A stretch of 64,000 nucleotides of DNA, taken from the NCBI GenBank assembly GCA_017936885.1, contig JAGBEO010000006.1, positions 62,001 through 126,000 on the forward strand, written 5' to 3'. Shown here one piece after another: positions 54,882 through 64,000 of this stretch. A program made the position numbers and the translations under genes. Origin of the DNA: Lachnospiraceae bacterium (GTDB lineage: Bacteria > Bacillota > Clostridia > Lachnospirales > Lachnospiraceae). The notes beneath the pieces were generated by a model. It was not told the DNA's origin. It saw only the letters and a list, made by a program, of their open reading frames with translations, and did not search any database. How positions within the stretch are numbered: position 1 is the stretch's first letter; every line of letters starts with the position of its first letter.

Positions 54882-56393
54882 TTAAAAATTAAAATATAAA
54901 AACGTACTAACCTGTGACAGTGATAGAATACACCACACCAGTAAAACGCTGGCAATCCAGCATTTTGCGGAAGTCAGTTCTCCGTTCACTGCGCGTTCAT
55001 AGGCATTCGGTCTGAAAATTAAGACAAATGCCAGTGCAAATAACAAAATCATAAAGATCAGATATACATAGCTTATCAGGTTAGGTGCGACCATATCCAT
55101 AGCCTGTCTTATAACATAGATTTCAGAGATATCCAACTGGGCAGCCACTTCATAGAGTTTGCCGTTCCAGCTTCCTGAGAAAAGGTTTTTAAAAAGCTGA
55201 ATAGCACCTAACATACTCTCGCTTCTAAAGAAAAATAAAGAAAGATTAAATAAGCTGAAAGTGAAAAGCCAGCCCATCCATGCAGGAATATGAAATCTGG
55301 AAGGTCTTTTTTCCTCCCGTCCCTTAATGCCGATGATACCGAGATTATCCCATACTACCAGAATACCGTGTATCACACCCCATACCACATAAGTCCACGC
55401 TGCACCATGCCATAAGCCGCTTAACAGGAAAATGATAAAGGTGTTGATTAACATGCGCACTCTGCCTTTTCTGCTGCCGCCAAGCGGAATATAGACATAA
55501 GTGATAAAGAAACGGGACAGTGTGATATGCCATCTTTGCCAAAATTCCTTAATACTGCAGGCACGGTAAGGGGAATTAAAGTTGACAGGCAGTTCCACAT
55601 TGAACATTTTGCCAAGTCCCATAGCCATATCAGAATAACCGCTGAAATCAAAATATAACTCAAAGGTGTACGCCAGCACTACCACAATTGTGGATATACA
55701 GTCCAAAGAAAAAGTCTGAGCGAAACCGAAATTAACCATCAGAGCAAAGGTGTCTGCCAGCAGCACCTTTTTGGCAAGACCCAGGACAAACAGATAGATA
55801 CCTCTGGCAAAAGAAACGCTGTCAAAGCGGCGCTTGGAGATATCCTGAAACTGAGGAATAATTTCGTCATACAATACAATAGGCCCTGCGATAAGCTGGG
55901 GGAAAAAGGTGACAAAGGTCACATAATTTAAGAAAGGATAATGTTCCGTCTTGCCCAGGCAGCGGTCGATGATAAAGGAGAGCTGCTGAAAAGTAAAGAA
56001 ACTGATGCCCAGCGGCAGCAGGATATGTTTTAATGTGAAATTTGTGTCAAATACCGCATTGATGTTTTCTATAAAAAAATCATAGTATTTGAAATAAAAT
56101 AGAATACCAAGATTCAGAATAAGACCGGACAGCAAACCGACACGATTCCATATTTTCCGGTGAGCAGAAGATTCGGGAACCTTCGTAAGCAGGTAGCTTA
56201 GCAGATAATTCATGCCGATACTGACGAGAATGATAGCCAGATAGTAGGCATTAAAATAGCCATAAAACCATAAAGACATGCCGGCTAAGAACAGATTAGC
56301 CAGCTCATATTTTTTATAATAATTGAATCCATACCAGCCAATGAGTACCAGAGGCAGGAACATAAAAATAAAAATATACGAATTGAATAACAT
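54882..56393 (-). CDS. MBOAT-family O-acyltransferase (AlgI/DltB type)
   Basis: 503 residues with about 11 membrane helices. It opens FNSYIFIFMFLPLVLIGWYG as AlgI-like proteins do. It has FFPQLIAGPIVLYDEI, DFSGYSDMAMGLGKMFNVELPVNFNSPY and the catalytic-His segment LSGLWHGAAWTYVVWG. It should pass acyl groups to an extracellular glycan with its SGNH partner. The polymer may be the product of the glycan genes to the right. Confidence 0.92.
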   Translation of the reverse strand: MLFNSYIFIFMFLPLVLIGWYGFNYYKKYELANLFLAGMSLWFYGYFNAYYLAIILVSIGMNYLLSYLLTKVPESSAHRKIWNRVGLLSGLILNLGILFYFKYYDFFIENINAVFDTNFTLKHILLPLGISFFTFQQLSFIIDRCLGKTEHYPFLNYVTFVTFFPQLIAGPIVLYDEIIPQFQDISKRRFDSVSFARGIYLFVLGLAKKVLLADTFALMVNFGFAQTFSLDCISTIVVVLAYTFELYFDFSGYSDMAMGLGKMFNVELPVNFNSPYRACSIKEFWQRWHITLSRFFITYVYIPLGGSRKGRVRMLINTFIIFLLSGLWHGAAWTYVVWGVIHGILVVWDNLGIIGIKGREEKRPSRFHIPAWMGWLFTFSLFNLSLFFFRSESMLGAIQLFKNLFSGSWNGKLYEVAAQLDISEIYVIRQAMDMVAPNLISYVYLIFMILLFALAFVLIFRPNAYERAVNGELTSAKCWIASVLLVWCILSLSQVSTFLYFNF

Positions 56394-56653
56394 AAAATAC
56401 CGGAATTCCTTCCTGCATACATATTTTTCAAATAAAGGTAAAAACTACATAACGTGGCAATAACAATTAAGTTCTTTGAGTTTAGGTGTAAGTGTTACTG
56501 CACACTTGAGCATAGTATACCAAATCAAAACTAAGCTTACAAGTGAAACACCGTCGTGCAGACGGCAGGAAAATAGTTTCCTGGATTTACACATACATTG
56601 AGTATTGCACAAATTTCAGAAAGAAAACCAAAAGGAACAGAAACGGAGATATT

Positions 56654-57286
56654 ATGAGAAAAATAATGATAACAGTAATGATGTCAGGATTGCTCTTACT
56701 TACCGGGTGCGGTGACAGCCTGCCTGAGGACGAATTAGTGAATAACGGACAAGCATTTGAAATGCAACAGCTTGGGGATGATCTGCAGGCAAGCAATTTT
56801 CCGTTTGCAGACAGAGATTATCAGGGCGAAGAGGAATTTCCCACATTACATGAATTGGAATCGGAAGTAAAGGAGCTGTTGGGAGATAAGTATTGGCCGG
56901 AAGTAGACTTATCAAAAGAAGAATTAGAGAGAGCAACCGGTATTACGGAGGACATGTATGTGGATTTTCTGGCACAGAAACAGGTTTTAGATGCGGATAT
57001 TGATACTATGATTATTATTCATGCTAAGGAGGCGTATGTAGGAACCATAGAACAGGCGTTGGAAGAATACCGCAATCATATCATCGAGGAAAACCAGAAA
57101 TACCCGCAAAACCTTGGAAAAGCGGAAGCATCCCGTATGGAGACTATAAACGATTATATATGTTTCGTACAGTTGGGGGCAGATACTACTATAGTGGCTG
57201 ATCAGGGGCAGGATGCAGTAGTTCATTATTGTCTGGAGGAAAATGAAAGAGCTCTGTATGTTTTGGAAAAAGCGATTCTCGAATAA
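56654..57286 (+). CDS. DUF4358-type lipoprotein
   Basis: 210 residues from ATG 56654, with GGAG five bases upstream; an upstream in-frame ATG at 56543 would bury the signal. Signal peptide MRKIMITVMMSGLLLLTGCG with lipobox LLTGC, so lipid-anchored at Cys. The rest resembles DUF4358 lipoproteins (EEYRNHIIEENQKYPQN, YICFVQLGADTTIV), which accompany MBOAT/SGNH pairs in many Firmicutes. Divergent from the MBOAT gene. Function unknown. The 260 bp upstream shows no distinct regulatory site. Confidence 0.75.
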   Translation: MRKIMITVMMSGLLLLTGCGDSLPEDELVNNGQAFEMQQLGDDLQASNFPFADRDYQGEEEFPTLHELESEVKELLGDKYWPEVDLSKEELERATGITEDMYVDFLAQKQVLDADIDTMIIIHAKEAYVGTIEQALEEYRNHIIEENQKYPQNLGKAEASRMETINDYICFVQLGADTTIVADQGQDAVVHYCLEENERALYVLEKAILE

Positions 57287-57437
57287 AATAAGGGTTCGGG
57301 AATTATTTAGCATATACATTCATACGCAAATTATGATAGAATAATGTGGATAATAAGCTTTTTGCAAAAATAAGTGTGGAAAAGTGTGTTTTACAAAATA
57401 AAACAATAAGATACCGAAAACTGATAGGAGAAACAGG

Positions 57438-58511
57438 ATGCAGGGATTTATTAAGATATCAAAATATGCAGGAATGCGCAATGATCTGGCGCAGGCCGGC
57501 GGTGGCAATACATCTGTGAAGCTGGATGATAAGGTGATGTTAGTGAAAAGTTCCGGCTATCAGCTTGCGGATGTAAGTGAGGATGCAGGGTATTCCAGAG
57601 TGGATTATCACAGGATCGTATCCTATTTTGAAGAAAATATGACAGAGACAACAGCCGACGTGCTGACTGAGGAAAAGGGAAAGGAGCTGCTTGCCGAAGC
57701 GCAGCTAGAAGGCGGTCGTGCTTCCATCGAGACATTTCTGCATTCCATAACAGGTAAATATACGCTGCATTCCCACCCGATGTTAGTGAATATTCTGACA
57801 GCAAGGCAGGGTGGCATGGAGGCATTGAGAGAACTGTTCCCGGAAGCGATTTATGTACCTTACAGGAAACCGGGTGCCGCATTGGCAGAGACATATTATA
57901 GAATTTATCGGAAGCACGTAGAAACCGGGAAAAGCAGTGAGATCATTTTTCTGGAAAATCACGGATTAGTGGTCAGCGGTAATCATGCGGATCAGGTGAT
58001 TGCTAAGACGGAAGAGGTATTACATAGTATTGCAAAGTATCTGAACATGAACAATAAGGCATATGAAGGCGCCACCAGAATATGGGATATGCTCACAAGA
58101 ATCCCTGAGCTGAAAGATAAGATAGTGTATACTTCCGAGAATAAATATCTTGCGTGGGAATATATCGGAGAGACGCTTTTTAAGAATGGTGCTTGGGAAC
58201 ATGCATTTTGTCCGGATTGTGTCGTTTATGCAGGAAAGAAGATACTTAGGCTTGCAGATGATTTCAGCAGAGGAGATATTACTGCTTTTATGGAGAAATA
58301 CGGATTGCCTACGCTGATTTGTTATCATAGGAATGTTTATATTGTTGCAGAGAGCGTGAAGAAAGCACAGGAAATTGAGAATGTCATGAGTTTCAGTGCA
58401 CAGGTGCAGATGGCGAACAAGGGATATGGCATGAATTATTTAGACGATACGCAGATGGAAGAATTATTGAATTGGGATTCTGAGAAGTATCGGAGAATGA
58501 TGAAAGCGTAA
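57438..58511 (+). CDS. Class II aldolase/adducin-family protein
   Basis: 357 residues. The aldolase II fold is marked by DLAQAGGGNTSVKLDD (phosphate-binding loop), zinc ligands in KYTLHSHPMLVNI, and LENHGLVVSG. Members are sugar-phosphate aldolases, epimerases or decarboxylases using zinc. A C-terminal ~130-residue extension (CPDCVVYAG) is present that standard fuculose aldolases lack. It heads a rightward set of glycan-type genes and probably supplies or modifies a sugar precursor. Precise reaction unknown. Confidence 0.85.
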   Translation: MQGFIKISKYAGMRNDLAQAGGGNTSVKLDDKVMLVKSSGYQLADVSEDAGYSRVDYHRIVSYFEENMTETTADVLTEEKGKELLAEAQLEGGRASIETFLHSITGKYTLHSHPMLVNILTARQGGMEALRELFPEAIYVPYRKPGAALAETYYRIYRKHVETGKSSEIIFLENHGLVVSGNHADQVIAKTEEVLHSIAKYLNMNNKAYEGATRIWDMLTRIPELKDKIVYTSENKYLAWEYIGETLFKNGAWEHAFCPDCVVYAGKKILRLADDFSRGDITAFMEKYGLPTLICYHRNVYIVAESVKKAQEIENVMSFSAQVQMANKGYGMNYLDDTQMEELLNWDSEKYRRMMKA

Positions 58512-58549
58512 GAAAAATTTCTAAGATTTGAAAATTCGGGGAGAAAACT

Positions 58550-60226
58550 ATGAACATTATTATTCCCATGACGGGGTACGGTTCCCGTTTTGTGTCAGCA
58601 GGATATAAGGAGCTTAAGCCTTTTATTCCGGTTATGGAGATTCCGATTGTAGAATGGATTGTGAAAAGGATGTATCCGGCAGATGTGAATATTATTTTTG
58701 TGTGCAGAGGGGAGCATCTCAGAAAAGATCCTTCCATGAGAGAGAGACTGACCGCACTGGCACCGGAATCTGCGATTGTATCTATTGAAGACTGGGTGAA
58801 AAAGGGACCGGTCTATGATGTGCTCAGAGCTTATCGGGAGTTAAAGCAGACGGATGTCATCGACTGCTCACAGCCCTGCATCATCAATTACTGTGATTTC
58901 TATATGACTTGGGATTTTCAGGCATTTGCCGAAGAAGCACGGAAGAGGGACTGTGACGGCAGCGTGCCCTGCTATACAGGATTTCATCCGAATCTGTTGC
59001 CCCAGAAGAATTATTACGCTTCCTGCCTGACAGACGGGGAGGATAATCTGATAGAAATCAGAGAGAAATATTCTTTTGAAAAGGATAAGACCAAGGCGAA
59101 ACATTCCCCCGGTGTATATTATTTTAAAAACGGGGATATCATGGAGAAATACTGTCAGATACTGACAGAGCATGAGGAATGTGCCATTAACGGAGAATTT
59201 TATGCCAGCCTTCCCTATAACTTTATGGTGCAGGATGGCTTGAAGGTGTGGGTTCCAACGAATGTAGAGTATTTCTGTCAGTGGGGTACACCGGAGGATA
59301 TGCAGGAATTCGTATATTGGACTGACCTGATTCGTAAGTCTGTAACTGAAAAGAGAGTTACCGAGCCGGAGAACACAGAGTCATCTGTTTCTGACAGAGG
59401 TGTTATGTCTGCCGACAAAGGCAAAATCTTAATTCCCATGGCAGGAGCGGGACAGCGGTTTGCAGACGCAGGCTACACCGTACATAAACCGGCGATTATG
59501 ACGATTGACCGATTTAGAGGGGAAGAAAAGCCTATGGTAGTCTGTGCTACCAGGGATCTGCCGGGTGTGACAGAAGACGGCAGTAATGTAATCTATGTAG
59601 ACAGAACCTTTCATAAAGTGGATGGTGTGGAAGACATTATCAGAGAATACTATCCCAAAGCACAGTTTATCACGGTCGATCATCTGACAGAAGGACAAGC
59701 ATGTACCTGTATGCTGGCAGAAGAGTACCTTGATTCGGAGGAGCCGCTTCTGATTGCGGGATGCGATAACGGCATGGATATTGACAGGGATGCTTTTACA
59801 CAGTTGACGAAGAACTGTGATTGTATCGTGTTTACTTATCGACATAATGAAGCAGTGCTTGCCAATCCCAATGCCTACGGCTGGATGATTGCTGATAGAG
59901 AGGGCAATATCACGGGGACATCCATTAAGAAAGCCATTTCGGACACGCCGATGGAAGATCCGGCGGTTGTAGCTACTTTCTGGTTTCGGAAAGCAAAGGT
60001 TTTCTTGGAAGCTACGAAGAAGATGATAGAAGAAAATGACCGGATAAACAGTGAATTCTATGTGGATCAGACAGTAAAGCATGTACTTGATCTTGGATAT
60101 AAAGCGAAGATTTTCGATATAGACAGATATGTGGGCTGGGGAACTCCTGCAGATTATGAAGGATATCAGAAGACATATACATATTTTAAAGAGTTCTTAA
60201 AGGCAGAGGGAATGCTTTGTATATAA
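58550..60226 (+). CDS. Tandem sugar nucleotidyltransferase (two NTP-transferase domains)
   Basis: 558 residues made of two related halves. Half 1 opens MNIIIPMTGYGSRFVSAGYKELKPFIPV; half 2, from about residue 291, opens KILIPMAGAGQRFADAGY, then KPAI. Both keep the G-x-G-x-R-F and Lys-Pro motifs used to bind NTP. Half 1 also has CDFYMTWD and half 2 AGCDNGMDID as likely metal-binding Asp segments. Such enzymes make activated sugars or alcohols (NDP-X). Half 2 has an insert after the KP motif. It lies 38 bp after the aldolase gene. Confidence 0.85.
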   Translation: MNIIIPMTGYGSRFVSAGYKELKPFIPVMEIPIVEWIVKRMYPADVNIIFVCRGEHLRKDPSMRERLTALAPESAIVSIEDWVKKGPVYDVLRAYRELKQTDVIDCSQPCIINYCDFYMTWDFQAFAEEARKRDCDGSVPCYTGFHPNLLPQKNYYASCLTDGEDNLIEIREKYSFEKDKTKAKHSPGVYYFKNGDIMEKYCQILTEHEECAINGEFYASLPYNFMVQDGLKVWVPTNVEYFCQWGTPEDMQEFVYWTDLIRKSVTEKRVTEPENTESSVSDRGVMSADKGKILIPMAGAGQRFADAGYTVHKPAIMTIDRFRGEEKPMVVCATRDLPGVTEDGSNVIYVDRTFHKVDGVEDIIREYYPKAQFITVDHLTEGQACTCMLAEEYLDSEEPLLIAGCDNGMDIDRDAFTQLTKNCDCIVFTYRHNEAVLANPNAYGWMIADREGNITGTSIKKAISDTPMEDPAVVATFWFRKAKVFLEATKKMIEENDRINSEFYVDQTVKHVLDLGYKAKIFDIDRYVGWGTPADYEGYQKTYTYFKEFLKAEGMLCI

Positions 60227-60319
60227 TATTTATTGACTGTATGTATATGCAAGATAGAGAATCAGAGATATTCCGACAGATATAACGGTCGGAATATTTG
60301 AAGAAAGGCATGGAAGTTC

Positions 60320-62428
60320 ATGTTGCAGAAGTTAGATTCTTTGGATTTTGAAAAGAATTATCATAGGTACATAAAGGCGGCTATTATTACGATAGTTGTC
60401 TTTAAGTTACTCCTGATGGGGTTGTTTTCTTCCGACTATCAGGATCTGATGTTTATTCCTTTTGTGAATTGTTTTTTACAGGGGGAGAATCCTTATCAAT
60501 TTTACTATGATAATCATCTGCTTTCCTCATTTCCCTATCCGCCGGTCATGTTATTGTTGGAATGTATCGGTGGTGTTTTTGTAACATTTATAAAAGGAAT
60601 GCCTGTATTTTGGCAGAACCTGATTTTCAAGCTGCCGATTCTGCTGATGGATTTATTGGGTTTATATTATCTGATGCGTATTTCCCAATCTAAACGGAAA
60701 TATATTTTAGTGCTGTATTTCTTGTCTCCGATTGTGTTATATGCGTCTTATATGCACGGGCAGTTGGATATTATTCCTACGGTATTTCTGGTAGGTGCCA
60801 TTTATTATCTGACCAAACCGGGCGCGGCAATGAGTAAGATCATGGCAAATGATTGGAAATTTATAGTGTTTTTGACATTGGCTCTGGCATCCAAGTTTCA
60901 TATTGCGGCGGTTTTTCCTTTATTTTTTCTCTACATTTATAAGAAAAAAGGGCGCAGCAAGGCAATTATTATGACGGGTTTGCCGGTTCTTCTTACGGCG
61001 GCTGTGGTACTGCCGTTCTGGGGAAGCGGTTTTGCCAATATGGTACTGTTTAATAAAGAACAGAATGCCATCGGTAAAGTTTTCATTGAGTACGGAAACG
61101 CTCATTTATTGTTGTCTGTGCTGGTGTTATTGTTTATTTATTTTCAGGCGTTTCGTATTAATCAGATGAACAGGGATTTACTGATCAGTATGACAGGACT
61201 TCTTTTTGCTGTGTTTCTTATTTTCGTTCCGGCTATGCCTGCATGGTTTATCTGGATTGTGCCTTTTTTTATGCTGTATTTGGCAGGTTTGTCAGAGAAC
61301 CGCGGCAAGATGGTGTTAGTGTATGGTGTGTTTAATCTGCTGTATCTGCTTTATTACGTGTGTTTCCATGTGACGGAGTTTACGGATTTGTCGGTACTTG
61401 GCAGACCGCTTAAGCATTTGAAATATGCGAATCCGGAAATGAAAAATATTGTATTTACTTTAATGATCGGAATCTTCTTAATTCTGGTGGCATCTATGTA
61501 TCTGTATGGAGTCAACAGTAATTCCTATTACCGCAGAAGAAACCGCCCTTTTACGATCGGCATTGCGGGAGACAGTGGTGCAGGGAAGAGCAGATTGCTT
61601 GGTATGCTGGAAGAGCTTCTGTCAGAAGAGCATATTCTGAATATTGAAGGGGATGGAGATCATAAGTGGGAGCGTGGAGATGCCAATTGGAATGAAATGA
61701 CGCACTTAAATCCCCGTGCCAATTACTTATACAGGCAGGCGGAAGATTTGCGGGTTCTGCGCGGTAATAATACGGTAAAGAGAGCTGATTATGACCACAA
61801 CACAGGTACATTTACCGGGAAAAAGAAAGTAATACCTAAGCCCTATATTGTTATGTGTGGGCTGCATTCCTTATATCTGCCACAGATGAGGCAGGTTTTG
61901 GATATGAAGATTTATCTGGATACCGATGAGGCACTGAGGTGCTATTGGAAGTTAAACAGGGATCAGGGAGACAGAGGACATCGTAAAGAAGCTGTTATGG
62001 CTCAGATTGAGAAGCGCCGTAAGGATGCTGAGAAATATATTTACCCGCAGAAGCAGTATGCGGATTTGGTCATTCGTTATTATGATGAACAGTTAACTCA
62101 GAATTTGGATAAGATGGAGCGTTCTTATGAAGTTACCCTGAGTGTGGAATTTTTAATGGATGTAAGTATCAATGCCGAGCCGTTGTTAGCACTTTTGCAG
62201 GAATATGGCGTACGGGGCAGTTTGTTTTATGATGATCTTATGCATCAGAGAATTATTCTGGAGGGAAATGACCTGGAAGTAAGTAAGGATGTTTGGGAGA
62301 GAATTGCTTATACGGCAATTCCCCAGATTGAAGATCTGACCGGCGGCAATATTGTTTGGGAGGATGGTGTCAATGGCGCAGTACAGTTGATTATTCTTGT
62401 TGTGATCGGTGAGATTATGAAAAGATAG
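60320..62428 (+). CDS. GT-C-like membrane glycosyltransferase fused to uridine-kinase-like domain
   Basis: 702 residues. Residues ~20-400 hold about 11 membrane helices with GT-C-type features: QGENPYQFYYDN and ASYMHGQLDIIPTVFLVGA, as in polyprenyl-phosphate-sugar mannosyltransferases. Residues ~411-620 form a P-loop kinase: GDSGAGKS (417-424), then GDGDHKWERG and ALRCYWKLNRDQGDRGHRKEAV, resembling uridine kinase/phosphoribulokinase. About 80 more residues follow. This domain pairing is not one I recognise as standard. It may build and phosphorylate a lipid-linked glycan precursor. Confidence 0.8.
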   Translation: MLQKLDSLDFEKNYHRYIKAAIITIVVFKLLLMGLFSSDYQDLMFIPFVNCFLQGENPYQFYYDNHLLSSFPYPPVMLLLECIGGVFVTFIKGMPVFWQNLIFKLPILLMDLLGLYYLMRISQSKRKYILVLYFLSPIVLYASYMHGQLDIIPTVFLVGAIYYLTKPGAAMSKIMANDWKFIVFLTLALASKFHIAAVFPLFFLYIYKKKGRSKAIIMTGLPVLLTAAVVLPFWGSGFANMVLFNKEQNAIGKVFIEYGNAHLLLSVLVLLFIYFQAFRINQMNRDLLISMTGLLFAVFLIFVPAMPAWFIWIVPFFMLYLAGLSENRGKMVLVYGVFNLLYLLYYVCFHVTEFTDLSVLGRPLKHLKYANPEMKNIVFTLMIGIFLILVASMYLYGVNSNSYYRRRNRPFTIGIAGDSGAGKSRLLGMLEELLSEEHILNIEGDGDHKWERGDANWNEMTHLNPRANYLYRQAEDLRVLRGNNTVKRADYDHNTGTFTGKKKVIPKPYIVMCGLHSLYLPQMRQVLDMKIYLDTDEALRCYWKLNRDQGDRGHRKEAVMAQIEKRRKDAEKYIYPQKQYADLVIRYYDEQLTQNLDKMERSYEVTLSVEFLMDVSINAEPLLALLQEYGVRGSLFYDDLMHQRIILEGNDLEVSKDVWERIAYTAIPQIEDLTGGNIVWEDGVNGAVQLIILVVIGEIMKR

Positions 62429-62547
62429 GAAGTTAAGTACCTGTGCCATGAAACTTGTTTCATTTATGCAGCTTTTATGATTTGTGCAATTACTATGCCG
62501 TATATGCATGAAAGTTTGTAAATTGAGAGAAAGGCATGGTTGTTAAT

Positions 62548-63207
62548 ATGATAAAGGCAGTCATATTTGATTTGGATGATACATTATATGCCTATGAGTC
62601 TTTGAATACGGAAGCGGGGAAGCGGGTACAGGATTTTACCTGTCAAAGCTTAGGTATTTCGGAAGATAGTTATAAAGAGGCTTATCAGTTCGGGCGGACG
62701 GAAACCAAGAAACAGCTTGGTGACGTGGGTGCATCGCACAACAGACTGTTGTATTTTCAGAAGACTTTGGAATATTTAAAAATCAAACCAATGCCTTTTT
62801 CATTACAAATGTATGAGATGTACTGGGGGACTTTTTTAGAGAAAATGCAGTTATATTCCGGGGTGCGTCAGTTTATCGATAAACTGCATGAAAGGGGTAT
62901 TGTCATTGCGGTATGTACTGATCTGACAGCGCATATTCAGCATCGCAAGATCGAAGCGCTCGGACTATCCGATGATATTTCATATCTGATTACCAGTGAA
63001 GAGGCAGGAAAAGAGAAACCGGCACCGGAGATGTTTGAATTATGCTTAAGGAAGCTGGGACTTCCGGCTGAGGAAGTCTGCTACATCGGAGACAATTACG
63101 GGAAGGATATACAAGGCGCTGCGGCAGCAGGAATGCAGACGATATGGTTTCATTCGGATCAGCCTGCAGAGCAGCAGTATGCAGCTATGGCAGACAAGGT
63201 ATCATAA
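62548..63207 (+). CDS. HAD-superfamily phosphatase
   Basis: 219 residues from ATG 62548; an ATG at 62536 is too close to AAAGG. HAD motifs: FDLDDTLYAY (nucleophile Asp), VCTDLT (motif II), EAGKEKPAPEMF (motif III Lys) and YIGDNYGKDIQGAAAAGMQTIW (motif IV). A helical cap after motif I makes it a type C1 phosphatase. It probably removes a phosphate from a sugar or glycerol-type intermediate in the neighbouring pathway. Confidence 0.92.
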   Translation: MIKAVIFDLDDTLYAYESLNTEAGKRVQDFTCQSLGISEDSYKEAYQFGRTETKKQLGDVGASHNRLLYFQKTLEYLKIKPMPFSLQMYEMYWGTFLEKMQLYSGVRQFIDKLHERGIVIAVCTDLTAHIQHRKIEALGLSDDISYLITSEEAGKEKPAPEMFELCLRKLGLPAEEVCYIGDNYGKDIQGAAAAGMQTIWFHSDQPAEQQYAAMADKVS

Positions 63208-63295
63208 AAATATCAGGTTATGCAACATTTGTGCCTTGTGCAATGTATACAGGGTATAACGTAAATTCGCAGGCTGAACAGGAATGGAGATTCAT

Positions 63296-63988
63296 ATGAA
63301 ATTATCAATAGTGGTTCCATGCTATAATGAAGAAAAAAATATTCCCCTTATTCTGGAACGGTTTGGGGAACTGATCAAGAGAGATGATATAGAGGTTATT
63401 TTAGTCAACAACGGTTCCACCGATGACAGTGCGCAGGTTCTGGCAGAGCTGATACCGAAGTATCTGTTTGCGAGAACAACACTTGTGGAAGTCAATCAGG
63501 GATACGGTTACGGTATTTTGCAGGGGCTGCGGGAATGCAGAGGAGAGTATATCGGCTGGACTCATGCGGATATGCAGACAGACCCGGCGGATATTCTGAA
63601 AGCATTGGATATCATTGAGCAGGAAAAGGGGCTTGTTTTTGTGAAGGGTAACCGAAAGGGCAGGCCGTTGTTTGATGTCTTCTTTACGGCTGGCATGAGC
63701 TTTTTTGAGACCTGTTATCTGCATGAGAAGCTGTATGATATTAATGCACAGCCCAATATTTTTCCGAAGGTGTTTTATGACAGTTGGGAGAACCCACCGT
63801 ATGATTTTTCGCTGGATTTGTATGCATTATATATGGCGCGCAGGAGACATCTTCGGGTGATACGGTTTCCGGTGCTTTTCCCGGAAAGAATCTATGGGGA
63901 ATCCAAATGGAATACGGGGTTGAAATCTAAGTGGAAGTTTATTAAGAGAACGATAGATTTCAGTGTGAAGCTAAGAAAGAATTTGTAA
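63296..63988 (+). CDS. Family 2 glycosyltransferase
   Basis: 230 residues from ATG 63296 (GGAG six bases upstream). GT-A opening MKLSIVVPCYNEEKNIPLIL, VILVNNGSTDDS, and a metal-binding segment YIGWTHADMQTDPADI. The end ESKWNTGLKSKWKFIKRTIDFSVKLRKN is like polyprenol-phosphate sugar transferases (DPM type), but no membrane helices follow. It likely makes a lipid-linked sugar for the GT-C enzyme two genes upstream. Another ATG (63992) follows at the window edge. Confidence 0.92.
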   Translation: MKLSIVVPCYNEEKNIPLILERFGELIKRDDIEVILVNNGSTDDSAQVLAELIPKYLFARTTLVEVNQGYGYGILQGLRECRGEYIGWTHADMQTDPADILKALDIIEQEKGLVFVKGNRKGRPLFDVFFTAGMSFFETCYLHEKLYDINAQPNIFPKVFYDSWENPPYDFSLDLYALYMARRRHLRVIRFPVLFPERIYGESKWNTGLKSKWKFIKRTIDFSVKLRKNL

Positions 63989-64000
63989 TATATGATGAAG

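Overview
This looks like the replication-origin region of a motile, low-GC member of the Firmicutes, most likely a Lachnospiraceae relative of Roseburia, Agathobacter or Lachnospira. The assignment rests on the gene order rpmH-rnpA-yidD-yidC-jag-mnmE-mnmG-rsmG and parA-parB on one arm and dnaA-dnaN-yaaA-recF-gyrB-gyrA on the other. It also rests on families common in Lachnospiraceae (DUF4446, DUF3881-like, DUF4173, DUF4358), a flagellin gene and strong AGGAGG ribosome sites. Species is not assigned.

Layout. 1-2255: the start of a GH127 beta-L-arabinofuranosidase and its AraC regulator. 2539-6392: a flagellin module. csrA and a long flagellin gene read leftward. Upstream of them lies a segment bounded by two inverted 25-bp recombination-type sites. 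The segment carries a small tyrosine recombinase and a near-consensus sigma-28 flagellar promoter that points away from csrA-flagellin in this assembly. The flagellin leader carries two hairpins with GGA in the loop plus a GGA-containing ribosome site, which fits translational control by CsrA. 6486-19262: tRNA-Pro, a MATE exporter, a CPA2 antiporter, thioredoxin, trmB, a D,D-carboxypeptidase, an exonuclease, tRNA-Arg, serS, an HD-GYP protein, parB and parA. Two perfect parS sites follow at 19479 and 19529, then a cytoplasmic two-component system.

22178-39313 is the origin core. DnaA boxes lie on both sides of dnaA, a bipartite layout as in Bacillus. Two copies of a covarying tandem-hairpin element follow the stop codons of mnmE and dnaN. 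39512-50816 is accessory: a phosphoesterase, a membrane HD-GYP protein with a CBM2-like external domain, and a Cys-rich gene with a decayed paralogue. It also has LysR and IS110 relics, an ORF6N protein, a DUF2975/XRE/DUF4173 operon, and a complete IS30-family element with a 14-bp flanking direct repeat.

51091-51469 is a compact locus encoding a 55-residue single-membrane-segment peptide. Convergent sense and antisense promoters, shared repeats at both RNA 5' ends and a shared terminator match the architecture of the Fst/par type I toxin-antitoxin. 51761-64000 holds mgtC, xth, an SGNH/MBOAT O-acylation pair, a DUF4358 lipoprotein, and a rightward surface-glycan-like operon. That operon contains a class II aldolase, a tandem nucleotidyltransferase, a GT-C/kinase fusion, a HAD phosphatase and a GT2.

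The two strongest candidates for an undescribed system are the self-contained sigma-28 promoter inversion switch upstream of csrA-flagellin and the Fst-like type I toxin-antitoxin locus.
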